Source of the DNA: Bathymodiolus brooksi
Taxonomy: Eukaryota; Mollusca; Bivalvia; Mytilida; Modiolidae
Direction: 5' to 3'
Length of the DNA stretch: 64,000 nucleotides
NCBI GenBank assembly: GCA_963680875.1
Contig: OY804586.1
Coordinates: forward strand, 57,136,203 to 57,200,202
Below the pieces are notes generated by a model. It was given only the letters and a program-made list of their open reading frames with translations. It did no database searches and was not told the DNA's origin. Of this stretch, positions 47,919 through 59,329 are shown piece by piece (positions within the stretch are counted from its first letter, which is position 1; each line of letters opens with the position of its first letter). A program made the position numbers and the translations under genes.

Positions 47919-48301
47919 ATACTTTCGCGAAATTTTAGTAAATAAAAGGAAACTTATGTTTTGGCAATTTTACGGCTGAAATTGGATTGTAAAGTTAATA
48001 AACATGAATGAATAAATTCATAACACTGCCCTCCGTTTGTAAAGTTTCGTCTCGAAATTTGGAAACATTTTCATAGTACTTATTCATTGGAGACACATTT
48101 AAAAAATGAACAATTTCAAGAGATTCAACAAATGTTTTTCAGTTATCATCTCGAAAAATAATATGTAACGTTCTGAATGTTGATGATCATTGAAATGTCA
48201 CTATAATTGAGTGTTCTCTTCGTCGTTAAGCGGCACAAATCCATTTTTCGAATTTTACAATTTATGCATTTTATGATTGGTCGACATAATGAAACGTTCC
48301 A

Positions 48302-49672
48302 TCACAAATTGTGTATCGTCTCCTTTTTGGTACTTGGAATATCACACTTCTCACCCGGGCTTTCGAGATGATCCGGCCTTAAAACAATCCGGCCTTACGA
48401 AAATCCGGCCTTAAACAAATGCGGCCTTAGTTGATACGGCCTTGGTTAATGCGGCCTCAGTTAAGAATGAAGTGTATCTATGGATATATACGATACATAC
48501 GATAAAACGACACATTGTGATGATTTGAGTAAATAATTAATTAATTAATTTGTCTATAAGGTGCCATATGGCATGTCTTTTCTTAAACAAATGATAATTA
48601 ATTGCAAGAGAACATCTAAGGAATTTCGCTTGTTGACAACTTGGTATATCAACCTGAATTGTTTTTCTAATCATCAACTTCAATGGAAATGATTTCCGTC
48701 ATTATTACCAAAAATTACTAATTAAAAAATTGTTAAAATAATAACGATGTATTATGGCTTTTCATATTCAGTTACGAGTAAATCTTGTGAAAACACTACA
48801 AGTTCCAATATGTCATGAATATTTATGCTAATAATCTGAATACATTATTTTATTCATCATACCATTGAATATTTAAATAATATTTTAAATTTAAATACAA
48901 CTTTTATTTTTTAATTATTCTTTTCCCTAAAATCATTGTCACAAAAATATATTAGCGTAGTTGTTTATAATAGCGTATACTAAATATATCTCACGGCCGG
49001 AACATCCATTTGATATAAGGCCGCATCTGTCATAAGGCCGCATCAACTTGTAAGGTCACCCGGGATGTAGATTCCTTGTGCCTTCTTTTCGGTTCGCGCT
49101 CCTGTCTGTCTTCTGATCTCCTTGGTTGTCTTGACTTTTCGTTTTCCTTCAAATCTTTTTTTAACCTTCCCTAGCTCCTGATTAAGTGTTGATTTTGTCT
49201 TCTCCACTTTGGATATATATCTTTCAAATTCGGTGCGTTCTTTGAGCAAAGTTTTCTTCAACGTGTTTACCTCCGCTTCTAGAGAAAACACATCTTTATT
49301 TTCGGGTACATTCACTTGCTCTATGGTTACTTCCTCTGTGAAATCCGGTACATTCTCGTCTATCGGAATGTTCTAAGGTTGATCGATTGGTACGAGCTGG
49401 CCTGACGGACTAAAGTCTAACTCGAACGTTCTGTTTGAAGCATGACAGTAAGCACTGTCGGATAATTTGGCTTTGCATGCGTTACTAGCACTTATGTGTT
49501 TGGCGTAAGTAAATATGTGTTTGTTCCACTTGGCTTGCGTCGGAGCTTTGAAATTACATAGGAGGCAAAACTATGGTACGTCCTTATCTTGGTTATGTTT
49601 TTTCAAAAAACGGTCAATGGCATTTTTCTTTTTCCCTTTATAGGAGCATTTTGTACATTTTACAAAAATCAT
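48302..49672 (-). pseudogene. Extra ORF after pol: zinc-finger plus coiled-coil protein, interrupted
   Basis: Downstream of integrase, in the position of env, an ORF starts at ATG 49672, two bases after an acceptor-like TCTTTCCAG. Its N-terminus has two C2H2-like fingers (CTKC...RFLKKH; FCLLCNF...KWNKHI). Next come a polar stretch and a lysine/glutamate-rich coiled coil (LEAEVNTLKKTLLKE, YISKVEKTKS). Two in-frame TAG codons interrupt it. At 49055 a 696-bp MITE splits it. Beyond the MITE the same frame continues 16 codons to a stop at 48302. About 221 codons in total. No signal peptide or membrane helix is seen, so this is not an envelope protein. A nucleic-acid-binding accessory role is inference. 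Confidence 0.65.
48351..49064. mobile_element. Mutator-like MITE inserted in the extra ORF
   Basis: Element at 48360-49055 (696 bp) flanked by perfect 9-bp duplications TCACCCGGG (48351-48359; 49056-49064). The ends are inverted and carry arrays of CCGGCCTTA / GCGGCCTTA: at least six at the left, and two to three at the right as TAAGGCCGCAT. The middle is very AT-rich. The 9-bp duplication fits the Mutator superfamily. Confidence 0.85.
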
Positions 49673-49795
49673 ATCTGGAAAGACAAATTAAGGGGATATA
49701 AGTGAAATGATTCAATAATAATGATACAATTTATAACTTATAGTACAGTACATGCATACATTTGTATGTATACAATTGTAATAAAACCCTTAATT

Positions 49796-51194
49796 CTATG
49801 TGTCATCACAATTGCACGGCTTAAGCCTATCAAAATGAATTACTTCTTTAATGTTCCTTTTTGTTATTTCATAGACAACCGGACTAATAATTTTAGTGAT
49901 GGTGTAGGGTCCAACCCAAGGTGACCGAAACTTCTTATTTATAGCTTTGTCAAGTTTGAAGACGAGAGAGCCAACTTGATATTTGTGTTCGGAAATTCTG
50001 GTATCGTGATCCCGTTTCTGTCTTTCTCCATAAACTTTCAGGTTATAGCGAGCAAAATTAAAGACTTCGTTCATCTTGGTTCCTAAATTCTTAACATAAT
50101 CATCTGTGTCTTCTCGTTCTTTGGTGCTGCATTCTGAAAGCAGGATATTCTTGGGAATGTTGATTTCCCTCCCTAGCATCATCAGATTCGGAGTGAATCC
50201 TGTCGCAGGATGTGGGCTGCTTCGATAGGCTGCTAGTAAAAGATTCACATAGAGATCCCAGTTGCTGGCATTTGCATTTACGAAACTCTTTATCATACTG
50301 CCAAGTGTTCTGTTGAATCTCTATATCATCCCGTTTGATGCAGGGTGATATTCAGTTGTCCTGATTTTCGTCGTTTCTAACAACTTGCAAATTTCTGCAA
50401 AAAAGTTTGCCATCAAAATGTCTGCCTTGATCTGTGTGTACTTCTAATGGCACACCAAACCTGGATATAAATTCATTGACTAGTTTGTTTGCTATCATTT
50501 CTGCATTTTGTTGTGAAATGTGGTATGCCTCCATCCAGCGGGTGAAGTAATCCCCGACAACTAGTAAGTACTTATTCCTTCTTTTCGTTTGAGGAAGTGG
50601 TCCAATGATGTCTAGGCCTATACGATCTAATGGATAACCGCTTCTGTAATCCACCAATGGGGCTGTCTGTTTCTTCGTTGGATCTTTCTTTTTATTGCAG
50701 ACTGGGCAAGTCTTAATGTGCATCCTAACATCTTTGTCAAGCAGGTACCATGTGAATTCTTGCTTTATTCTGTCTTTCGTCTTCTGAACTCCTAGATGAC
50801 CAGAGTAAACCGTATCATGACAGCTGAATAAAGCTTCCTTCTTTAGTATTGCTGGTACTAGTAGCTGCAAATGGTGTTGGTCTGTTGAATTCTTCAACCA
50901 TTTCTGGTATATGACTCCATTATGGCGGACAATGTTTTCCCAGTTTAGCCAATATCTACGTACTGCAGGACTTAGGCTAGCAGCAGCATCACTATCTGGT
51001 TTATGACCATGATCCAGCCACTTGTGAAGAATGAGAAGGTCTGGGTCCTCTTTCTGAAATGTTGATATTTCACCATTGGTGTACTTACCTAGCCAATTAC
51101 ATGCTGTCGTATTCCTCTCTTGTTGTCTGGTCACAACTCTGACTATATTTTTGGATGGTTTATTGTTCTTATCTGTTTTACTTAGGTTCTGCAC
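49796..51194 (-). pseudogene. Gypsy integrase
   Basis: Minus-strand integrase in pieces. The N-terminal HHCC zinc region is seen as H in SCHDTVYSGHLG and CPVCNKK. The catalytic core has GLDIIGPLP (first Asp) and EVHTDQG (second Asp). The core then shifts frame after HFDGKLF near 50380 and has a TAG before RFNRTLG near 50320. The C-terminal part includes HPATGFTPN and WVGPYTITK and ends at the stop at 49796. The domain order is that of a Ty3/Gypsy integrase, which joins element DNA to the host genome. The frameshift and stop make it non-functional. Confidence 0.85.
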
Positions 51195-51860
51195 ATTATC
51201 TATTTCTAGCTTGAAGTCTTTCCATTGATATACAATATGTTTGCAAGATTCACAGCTAGCATCAAATTCCTCATTCTGCTGATGGGTACAACATTTCGTG
51301 GTGTAGTCGACTCTGGATAAGGCATCAGCATTATTATGTTTGATTCCTGCTCGAAGAAGAATCTCGAAGGTGTACTGCGCTTGTGTTTCAATCCATCTTG
51401 CGAGCTATCCCTGAATGTCTTTAAAATTGTAAAGCCATTTTAGAGCTCCATGATCTGTTTTGAGGATAAATTTTCTTCCTAAGAGGTAGTGCTTAAACTG
51501 ATGTATGAACGTCACCATGGCCAACAGTTCCCTCCGGGTAACGCTATATCTCTGCTGTGATTTATCCAATTATTTCGATGCATAGGCTATAACCTGTTCT
51601 TTACCATCTTGCACCTGTTGAAGAATACCACCAATTCCAATATTAGAGGCATCTGTGTCTAGAATGAATATTCCATCTGGTTTTGGATATGCCAGGATTG
51701 GAACGGTGCACAGGGCTAACTTCAACTTCTCAAAACTTTGCTGGACTGAATCCGACCATTGGAAGTCAACATCTTTCCGAGTCAGATGAGTAAGTGGAGC
51801 TGAAACTTCACTAAAAACTGTCTGTAATAGTTGCAAAGGTTCAAAAACTGTTGAACCTCT
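51195..51860 (-). pseudogene. Gypsy RNase H
   Basis: The minus strand holds the RNase H domain: PILAYPKPDGIFILDTDAS with the first catalytic Asp, GGILQQVQDGKEQVIAYASK, then, after frame breaks, a TDHGALKWL-like segment around 51450. The HNNADALSR motif near 51340, typical of the RNase H-integrase junction, follows. RNase H degrades the RNA of RNA:DNA hybrids in reverse transcription. Confidence 0.8.
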
Positions 51861-52800
51861 TTGACTGTGTTTGGTGTTTTCCAGTTCTTAACTGTTTCTA
51901 TTATTCTGGGATTTGGCTTTACTCCAGTCTTTCCAACAAGGTGTTCTAGGTATACAATTTGATCTTTTATAAGGTCGCACTTGGATGGTTTGAGCTTGAG
52001 ACCAGCGTTCTTAAGTCGTTTAAGAACTTCGTTGAGGTGTTCAAAATGTTCATCAAGGTCACAGCTGAATATTATTATATCATCCAAGTAAATCAGTATG
52101 GTCTGCTATTGCATCCCTCTAAAGATTAACTCCATGCAGCGTTGGAAGGTTGATGGCGCATTACATAGATCAAAGGGCATCTTGGTGTGTTCAAATAATC
52201 CATACTTGGTTATGAAAGCTGTCTTGGGTCTATCACTTTAGTCCATTTCCATTTGCCAATAACCACTTTGGAGGTCTAAACAGGAAAATATTGAGGCTGT
52301 GGCAAGACAATCTATGCACATATCAATCCGAGGAATTGGATATGCATCCTTTAGGGTTAAATCATTCAAAGATCTATAATCCAAGCACCAACGGACTTCG
52401 TTACTAGAACTACGTTAGAAGCCCAAGCTGAGCTTGATGGTTTAATAACGCCTGTGTCTATCATCTCTCTTAGGTACTTTTCTTCCTCCTGTTCAAATCC
52501 AAGGGGTGTACGTCTCAGTGGTTGTCGTATTGGAGCTGCTCCAGCTGTATCTATTCTGTGTTTCACTACAGAGCGGGATCCAATGTCTGATTTACTGCTA
52601 GCAAAAGCATCTTTATTGGTTTTTAGTAACTCTTTCAGTTTCTTTTTGTGTTCCTCTGAAGTCAGATTCTTACTACTTCTGTCATGCAAGTCTTGCAAAA
52701 AGTCGGGTAACTTTTGAATATCGGCCATATTCGTCTGTTTTCCTTCTTTCGCATATCTTGTTATTCTTATCACTGGACCTTGTAACACGGAATCAGGAAT
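51861..52800 (-). pseudogene. Gypsy reverse transcriptase
   Basis: From the N-terminus: [43 protein letters not shown] and LIYLDDIIIFS (the catalytic YxDD box), then GLKLKPSKCD and KEVQQFLNLCNYYRQF. At least one TAG lies just before the YLDD box (near 52110), and a frame break lies near 52380. The polymerase is unambiguous as a family but dead. Confidence 0.85.
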
Positions 52801-53480
52801 TCTGACGCCATCAGGGCTGGCTTGGAATTCAGGACATTCTGATGTCCCTACTCGATGTATCTTACATTGACCAATGTCACCTGATGAGCTATTTATCTCT
52901 GTTTCTCTCTATATTCCTCTGTACTGGTTACCTCGGTAACATAATCTATCGGATGTAGCTATCCTAAAAGATAGTTACGTCTTAGCTTGATTGGACGGTC
53001 ATCCAGATTGATTAAATGCACTGGTATTCTCTGCTCAAAGGGGTCCATCAAGGTACGAGCTATCATCTGTTTTCTATTATCTTCTACCACTGGGTCTAAA
53101 ACTGAATATCTGGTATCACTGTTCTCTCCCTTTCCTTGGATTTCCATTTCTGAGTTAGCTGGTATTGTTACTGGATCTTTAATTCTGACCCTTGCTACTC
53201 CGTCTGTACATCTTTCGGTTTCACAACAAATCCACTGTCCACCTAGTTGTAGTCCTCTTTTGGAGTCTATGGTTATATCTTTCTCATCGATGATATCACA
53301 CCCCAAAAGTACACTATCACCAATGGGTGCCACGTAAACAGGCCATGTGAACTTCTCATTACCAGTTTTATGTCAACTTCTACTATGCCTATGGTAGACA
53401 TCTGTTTTCCAGCCTCGACAACCACCAAGTTCCTTGTTGCTGCCTTCAGTTTTGGTCTCCTATTCTCTGGTATGTTAAAA
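52801..53480 (-). pseudogene. Gypsy protease-RT linker region
   Basis: The minus strand continues from protease with GDSVLLGCDIIDEKDI, the usual second conserved part of retropepsin-like proteases (LLGxDxL), and IPANSEMEIQGKG. Frame breaks are at 53333 and 52959. Confidence 0.7.
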
Positions 53481-53950
53481 TAAAATGCCTAGCTCAGAAC
53501 TGTAACCTCTGCTCCGGTGTCTATCACAGCTTTTGTATTCTGCTCGCTGATGACCAAGGAAACTTTCATAGTAGCAGCCTTCACCCGATTAATAATGATA
53601 TATTGTTTCAATACTTGACTCGGTACGACTTTCTCCTCTATGTTTTCAGGTACATTCTGACGCATCTTTTCGACATTACTCTCTTGGAATAGTATATTCA
53701 GGCTGTATTCGTCATTAACATCTTTCGCATCTTTACGATAAACTGCACATGGTTTGTTTACTTCTGCATCTCCAAAAATCTCTATTTTATTCGCTTTAAT
53801 ATCATTTCTCAAAATTATGTTGGGGGCTGACACTTGGCCGACAGTCTCAGCCCGGTCTAGTTTAGCGACTGTGTTTCCTTGCATTGACATTGTAGGTGTT
53901 TCTGGCCTGGCTATCATTATGGGTATGTGTTCTTGGAAACATCTTGGCAT
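53481..53950 (-). pseudogene. Gypsy aspartic protease
   Basis: Ends in KAVIDTGAEVTVLS, where DTGA is the active-site motif of retropepsins, which cleave the gag-pol polyprotein. The reading frame is offset from the zinc knuckle just upstream, as in a gag-pol frameshift arrangement. Confidence 0.8.
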
Positions 53951-55064
53951 TTGGGCAGTCTTTGTAATGATCTTCAGAATTACAGATAAAACATCTATAA
54001 CTCTTCATTTTCTGCCTATTATCCCTGCCAGCTGTAAATGGAGTCCTATTTTACCTTGGTCCATTATCATCTGATCTGCGGTTGATTGTCTTCATTTCTG
54101 TCTGGATTGCCTCTCCCACAGATTCTGCTATAGAATCTTGAATGTCTCTTTGAAATTGAACAAGTCGTTCTTCGGTTACGAACCGTTTACCGCCCACTTT
54201 TCTAATTTCCACATCTTCTGTGTCGTTGCCTGTTACAAAGGGTGGTTCGTCAGTATTGAGTTGTCTGATGTTGTGTCTCTCTCTTGTCCCCCTTTTGTAC
54301 GTCTCGTAGAGCACTACCTGGTGAATGGCTTCTGTCATACTGCTTATTCTCTTTGTCAACAGTTCTAAGGATATACTCTGGTCAGGAAGTCCCTGAGCAT
54401 ATACTCCACGCTGAGTGTACCATGTGTAGCTGTATCTATGGTTGGAAAAGATTTTCGTACTTACATCTCTACTCTGGATGCATACTCTTGGATCGTCTCT
54501 CTTGATAACTTCTTCAGTGTATGGAGTTCTTATCTGTAGGTTTCAGGATAACCATGGCCCCAAATCTACTTGCCATTGCTGCGCCTAATGATGAAAAGGA
54601 AGATTCCACATCTGACGGTAGAAATTATGCGTATACCATTGTGTCATCTCTTAGTGCTGTCAATAATTCGATGGCTTTCACGGATGCAGTCCAGTTATTG
54701 TGCTCTGATATAAGTTCAAACTGCATCTGATAGGCTGACCAAGGTTCTTTACCATTGTAGCATGGTACTCTAGTTCGTCGTCCATTATTTCTTGATGAGT
54801 CGAAGGATACATTTGGTTTTGAAGTTTGAAAAACATCTCTGCTATTCTGTGGAATTGAAGTTATGTTCATTCTTGGTGGAACTACTGGTAACCTTTGTTG
54901 AAAAGAAGCGGGATGAGCCATTACAGATGGTGGTGTACAATTTACGGTCGAGTTTGTTGTCTTCCTGGGTGATTTATCGCCTTCTAACTGGTTTAAATCT
55001 AGCCTCAGTCTCTCTAATCTCTGATCTCTGTCACTATTCGTAACATATGAAGAACTGTACCTCA
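53951..55064 (-). pseudogene. Gypsy gag, 5'-truncated
   Basis: The minus strand contains a gag-like segment (PCYNGKEPWSAYQMQFELIS) that breaks at a TAA near 54625. A second segment (QVVLYETYKRGTRERHN and DIQDSIAESVGE) follows. Near 53960-53995 is a zinc knuckle CFICNSEDHYKDC with spacing C-x2-C-x4-H-x3-C, one residue shorter than the usual x4 before the last cysteine. The start is missing because an inverted integrase fragment is joined at 55064. Confidence 0.7.
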
Positions 55065-55580
55065 AAGTTCAGAAGATGAAAGACAGAATAAAGCAAGAAT
55101 TCACATGGTACCTGCTTGACAAAGATGTTAGGATGCACATTAAGACATGCCCAGTCTGCAATAAAAAGAAAGATCCAACGAAGAAGCAGACAGCCCCATT
55201 GATGGATTACAGAAGCGGTTATCCATTAGATCGTATAGGCCTAGACATCATTGGACCACTTCCTCAAACGAAAAGAAGAAATAAGTACTTACTAGTTGTC
55301 GGGGATTACTTCACCTGCTGGATGGAGGCATACCCCATTCCACAACAAAATGCAGAAATGATAGCAAACAAACTAGTCAATGAATTTATATCCAGGTTTG
55401 GTGTGCCATTAGAAGTACACACAGACCAAGGCAGAAATTTCGATGGCAAACTTTTTGCAGAAATTTGCAAGTTGTTAGAAACGACGAAAACTAGGACAAC
55501 TGCATATCACCCCACACCAAACGGGATGATAGAGATTCAACAGAACACTTGGCAGTATGATAAAGAGTTTCGTAAATGCA
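55065..55580 (+). pseudogene. Inverted integrase fragment
   Basis: Plus-strand copy of the integrase segment on the minus strand at about 50270-50785, from VQKMKDRIKQ to DKEFRK. It stays in frame across HFDGKLF/NFDGKLF where the main copy is shifted, but has its own shift after PNGMIE. It joins LTR sequence through a shared GTAAATGCAA. It separates gag from the 5' LTR and removes the primer-binding region. Confidence 0.85.
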
Positions 55581-55722
55581 ATAGTTATATTAAATAATAT
55601 ATTAATGGATACAATATACAGGACAGTTCAATGTGTATGATTAGACAGTGTTTGATTACCTGCAATCAGCTGATTCAAATTCGAACTGACAAATTACTCC
55701 ACAAAACCTATTTATATACCGG
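55572..55722 (-). repeat. 5' LTR of the Gypsy element, promoter-proximal part
   Basis: Matches 47512-47662 nearly base for base. The TATA box (minus strand, 55709-55718) is intact. The next bases, CCGG, are the Ginger insertion target, so the remainder of this LTR lies 5.4 kb away at 61138. Confidence 0.75.
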
Positions 55723-55955
55723 TGTAGCAGGCAATTTGTTCCGACCCGCCAGATGGGCCGGCCGGAATACATAGACTAGGCTAAAAGGGCCGGTCGGAAT
55801 GAATAGCCTAGGCTGAATGGTCCGGGTCTAGGCAATTTGTTCAGACCCAAGTTGAACACAATAGCTAATGCAACAAAAGTATCATACTGACGTAAATTAA
55901 GGCACAAGAAGAAATAACTTTTATTGCAAACTCTACAACATTCTTGTATGGTTTT

Positions 55956-56130
55956 AAGAGTCACAATAGCCATAAAACCACGTTTTTGACTTCGGTTCCT
56001 TGGTTAGGCACAGACACTTAAGGTGATACCACTCCATGCAATTATCACATCCAACGACATCTTGAACTGATGGTTTGTTGCTCAATGGACAATGGTATTG
56101 CGCCTTCAACGTCATTTAATTTCATTTGAA
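55956..56130 (-). pseudogene. Ginger transposase PHD-finger exon
   Basis: After acceptor GTATTTTTCAG the minus strand encodes YHCPLSNKPSVQDVVGCDNC then MEWYHLKCLCL and TWFYGYCDS, ending in TAA at 55956. The CxxC-WxHxxC core (CDNCMEWYHLKC) is a clear PHD finger, which reads histone tails. Two of the eight zinc ligands appear lost (CPL for CPC; WFYGYC for WxCxxC). The frame at the exon start disagrees with the preceding exon by one base. Confidence 0.65.
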
Positions 56131-56490
56131 CTGAAAAATACATATGTTGGAATTATGCCATTTTTATATCCATATATATTTGTGGATATGTGTTCATATA
56201 TCTATTTTAAATAGAAAGCAATATTATGTGATTACATTGAGAAAAAGGTGATTCCACAAAATGAACAACTTTCAATAAACAATAGCACCAGTGTGTAATG
56301 ATTGATGTTCTTCGTGGTCTCATGTTGAGGTTTTCAACCATATTTGTGGATAGTGTGTGTATGTGTGTTTGATTATCATCCTGCCGAACTTTAGCTAAGG
56401 ATAAGATAAACTTGATTTAATATAAATAATGTATAAACTACGCAGCTATATATTCCGCACAAATAAATACTTACTAGTTGCCTGTAGGGC

Positions 56491-56649
56491 TGCAAGCGCG
56501 TCTTCGTCCAAATATGGCCTGACCTCGTCAATTGTTAATTTGATTACTTTCCCTGGGAGTTTGCTGGGAATTGTTTCAATGTCTTTTTCCTGAATGTCTT
56601 CGTGTTTTTACCAATTTGTTAACTACGTCTTCCTCTGCTATCATGAGCA
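56491..56649 (-). pseudogene. Ginger transposase middle exon, frameshifted
   Basis: Bounded on the minus strand by acceptor TTTGGTATCTTCCAG and donor GTAAGTAT. The start reads EFLLMIAEEDVVNKLV. After a frame change it reads EDIQEKDIETIPSKLPGKVI and LTIDEVRPYLDEDALAALQ. Good splice sites show it was a true exon. The domain is not recognised, but its position before the PHD exon suits a transposase C-terminal region. Confidence 0.55.
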
Positions 56650-57360
56650 AAAACTCTGGAAGATACCAAACATACATGTATATTGATTTGTTAATTGATG
56701 TAGATAACGTTGTAAGATTTTGTATTGCTCGTTTTGTCCTTTGTGCGTCTTCATCTTTCTATGTTGCCCCATTCGGGCCATCTGTCTATTGGATTATCCA
56801 TTTCGATTAACGCTTCGGTCTTTTCTCGCCTCTGACTTAAACCTTCTCGTTCTTTTTAAATCTGAATTTGAAAGTCAACTTTTTATCAGCCCAATAGTAT
56901 CTTTCCCTGGTTTTAGATTCCGTTTTATCTCTACCAAAGTGATCTTAAAGTCAGAAACGAACGTATAAAGGCTCGGCATAATGTTGAATGAACTCAATAT
57001 ATTTTTCAATATTTTCAAAAGTCAAATTGAAAAAAAAAATGAAAAAGGGAGTGAACTGGCAGCTATGGTTCCTATGTATGCAAACATATTGCTACAATAT
57101 AACACTTGACATTCGCAGTACCTCTGGAAAATGCATATTTGTTTATTATTTGAACACTCGTAAAACAATTGTATGCATTTTCTTATATAAATGTTCTTTT
57201 TTAAAGGAACCTTCTAAAAAAGTCTGTTGTGAATTGAATTTCAAATGTTTCATATTTTCAATATTTCAATATTACAGTTAAATTTTGTAACTGTACTGCA
57301 TGCATTAAAATACAATAACTCTAGTAATACCATGCGACGTCTGACTCGATATTTAAAAGA
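56650..57360. other. Ginger interior without catalytic domain
   Basis: This is where the DDE integrase core should lie between the N-terminal and middle exons. I see AT-rich sequence with no D-D-E-type frame on the minus strand, so the core is deleted. Confidence 0.5.
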
Positions 57361-57363
57361 CAT

Positions 57364-57588
57364 AGAAGATATATCGGAATGGCAAGCACGAAGAATCCTA
57401 TGCTTTTCTGTTTCTCTAACCACTCGTCTAGTTTCTCCCTTTGCACTAACGTAGTAGAAAAGGTTATCCTTTGAGACATAATGTTTTGCTTGCTTCCTTA
57501 ACTTCCTTTTTTCACTTTCTGTTAAATTTTCAGTATATTCTGTATTTTCAACGTATTTCAACAGTGTCGATTACGCACTCTCGTCCAT
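57364..57588 (-). pseudogene. Ginger transposase N-terminal exon (integrase zinc-region start)
   Basis: From ATG at 57588 the frame reads MDESA, a TAA at 57573, then LKYVENTEYTENLTESEKRK, LRKQAKHYVSKDNLFYY and RETEKHRILRACHSD. It resembles the segment leading into the first histidine of the H2C2 integrase zinc-binding domain. The expected GGHxG and CxxC do not follow; similarity stops after CHSD. Premature stop at codon 6. Confidence 0.65.
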
Positions 57589-57750
57589 GTTGAGGTGCAG
57601 TGAAATATTGTACAAATGAATTTAATAATGTGGAACTGAGCACAGGCGCTCGTGGCACGGACTCACCACCCCCCTTTTTCTAACTTTCTGTTTACAAATT
57701 TATTTTCAATAAAATTTATTTATTTATTTATTATTTCATCTCTTTTTCCT

Positions 57751-59096
57751 TATTTTAACTTGTTCGTGTCAATATTCATACAATCTTATGTTTACATCAA
57801 ATAGGAATCATTCACCAAATTTCTTTCGACAGACGTCGCTGTTGTTCCATAAGTGGTTAGCGGAAAGTTGTAATCTCGATGACGCTTGAATTGTTAACGT
57901 TAGGTACAAGGACACGTCAATATATACTGCCCTTATAACATGAATAGGAAAATTCTGTACATTTCGTTCACAAACAAAACTGTTCTTACGACTTTTTTTT
58001 ATTTTATAAATTATAACATTATTGTACAAGTTAGATAAACTACTATGAAACAAAAGAAGTTACCCGTATTGCGGGATATTCAATACAGGTTGCTCCTTTT
58101 TTTTTTAATAGTACTGTATCTTATTCTTACAACCATTGCGCTGGAACAGTTGACTACAGTACGACATGGATATTAGGTTATTAATTAAATTCCTAACGGT
58201 GTATACGTGTATCACATTTCATTTCTTTGCATTAGCATTAGAAAAAAAGGTGTATTTTACTCTGATAAAAAGATTTCGATGCTACATTTTTGTACCTGAA
58301 AATTTTTTTTGTCCCTTTATGACTAATAATAACAATCTGGGAAAAAGGATAAAAAATCAAAACCATACATGTACAATACACAGGAACACAACAAATTCAT
58401 TTATAATCTCATAGGCAGTAATATACAATTTTCAACAAATACAGAAAAAGAACAAGTAATAATAAAAAAAAATTGTAACAATGAACAAATAGAATTTCTG
58501 TGTGTATAGACACCTTTTCAAGTAGCATAGTTGGTACTTTATATCATTTAAAGGCGAGCATATTCAAAATAAATCTAAAAACGACCAATAATAAATAAAA
58601 ATAAAAATAGCAATAATAAATTTATGTTTGTAATTAACAATCCAAAGGGAACACATTTATGATTATTTTCAAAAAATTTCAGCAAAAAATATTCTTCATC
58701 TGTATGATATATCCAGTTACGGAAAGGAAAAACTTAATTGACCTTCCCTTCCTAGATCAAGGATTTATATAGTAGTTCTACTATGCAAATCCTTGCCTAG
58801 ATGATCACAGTTTTTATTTTTGAAACATATTTTCCTTTTCTCATTTTTGTTTCAATTTTTAGTTGAAGCCACACACAAAAAATTTTTTTTAGATTCTCAT
58901 CCCCTCCCTTCCCACTTTTTACCATTAAATTCACGATTTTCTATTTTCAATCAATTCATATTTCAAAATTTAACAAATTCTTCATTAGGGTATCATTATA
59001 CCAAATAAGGTATATTTTTTTTTATCATGTAATGTTCTATCACGATAGTTACCGATATGTATCTAGTTCTACAATATTTAACTCAGTAGTTCGTAA
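57751..59096. other. hAT interior, left part
   Basis: AT-rich with poly-A and poly-T tracts and no supported gene. The open frames at 57808-58053, 58166-58414 and 58820-59008 are low-complexity and unsupported. Confidence 0.5.
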
Positions 59097-59329
59097 GGGG
59101 GCTTCGTGGTGATCATTTGGTAGCTGGATTTACAACTACTTATGCAATCAGTACTTATCACCACTAACGTTACGAGTTCGAATCTCGCCCAGGCGATACA
59201 ACATTGTGATAAATTTGCCAGTGACTTGTAGCGGGTCCGTGGTTTTCTCTGTGCTCTCCGTTTTACGGGCACCACCAATAAAACTGACCCCCACTGAAAT
59301 TTCTTGAAAGTGGTGTTAAACACCAAACC
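59097..59329 (+). mobile_element. tRNA-derived SINE nested in the hAT element
   Basis: Head GCTTCGTGGTGATC and TGGATTTACAACTACTTATG, B box GAGTTCGAATCTC, then GTCCGTGGTTTTCTCTG, AATAAAACTGACCCCC and GTGGTGTTAAACACC. Same family as the copies at 25561 (minus) and 61953. Confidence 0.8.

Noticed and set aside
52987..53337. Plus-strand frames of 73-116 codons within 52.4-55.0 kb
   Set aside because: They are shadows antisense to the Gypsy pol and gag segments, which have clear motifs on the minus strand.
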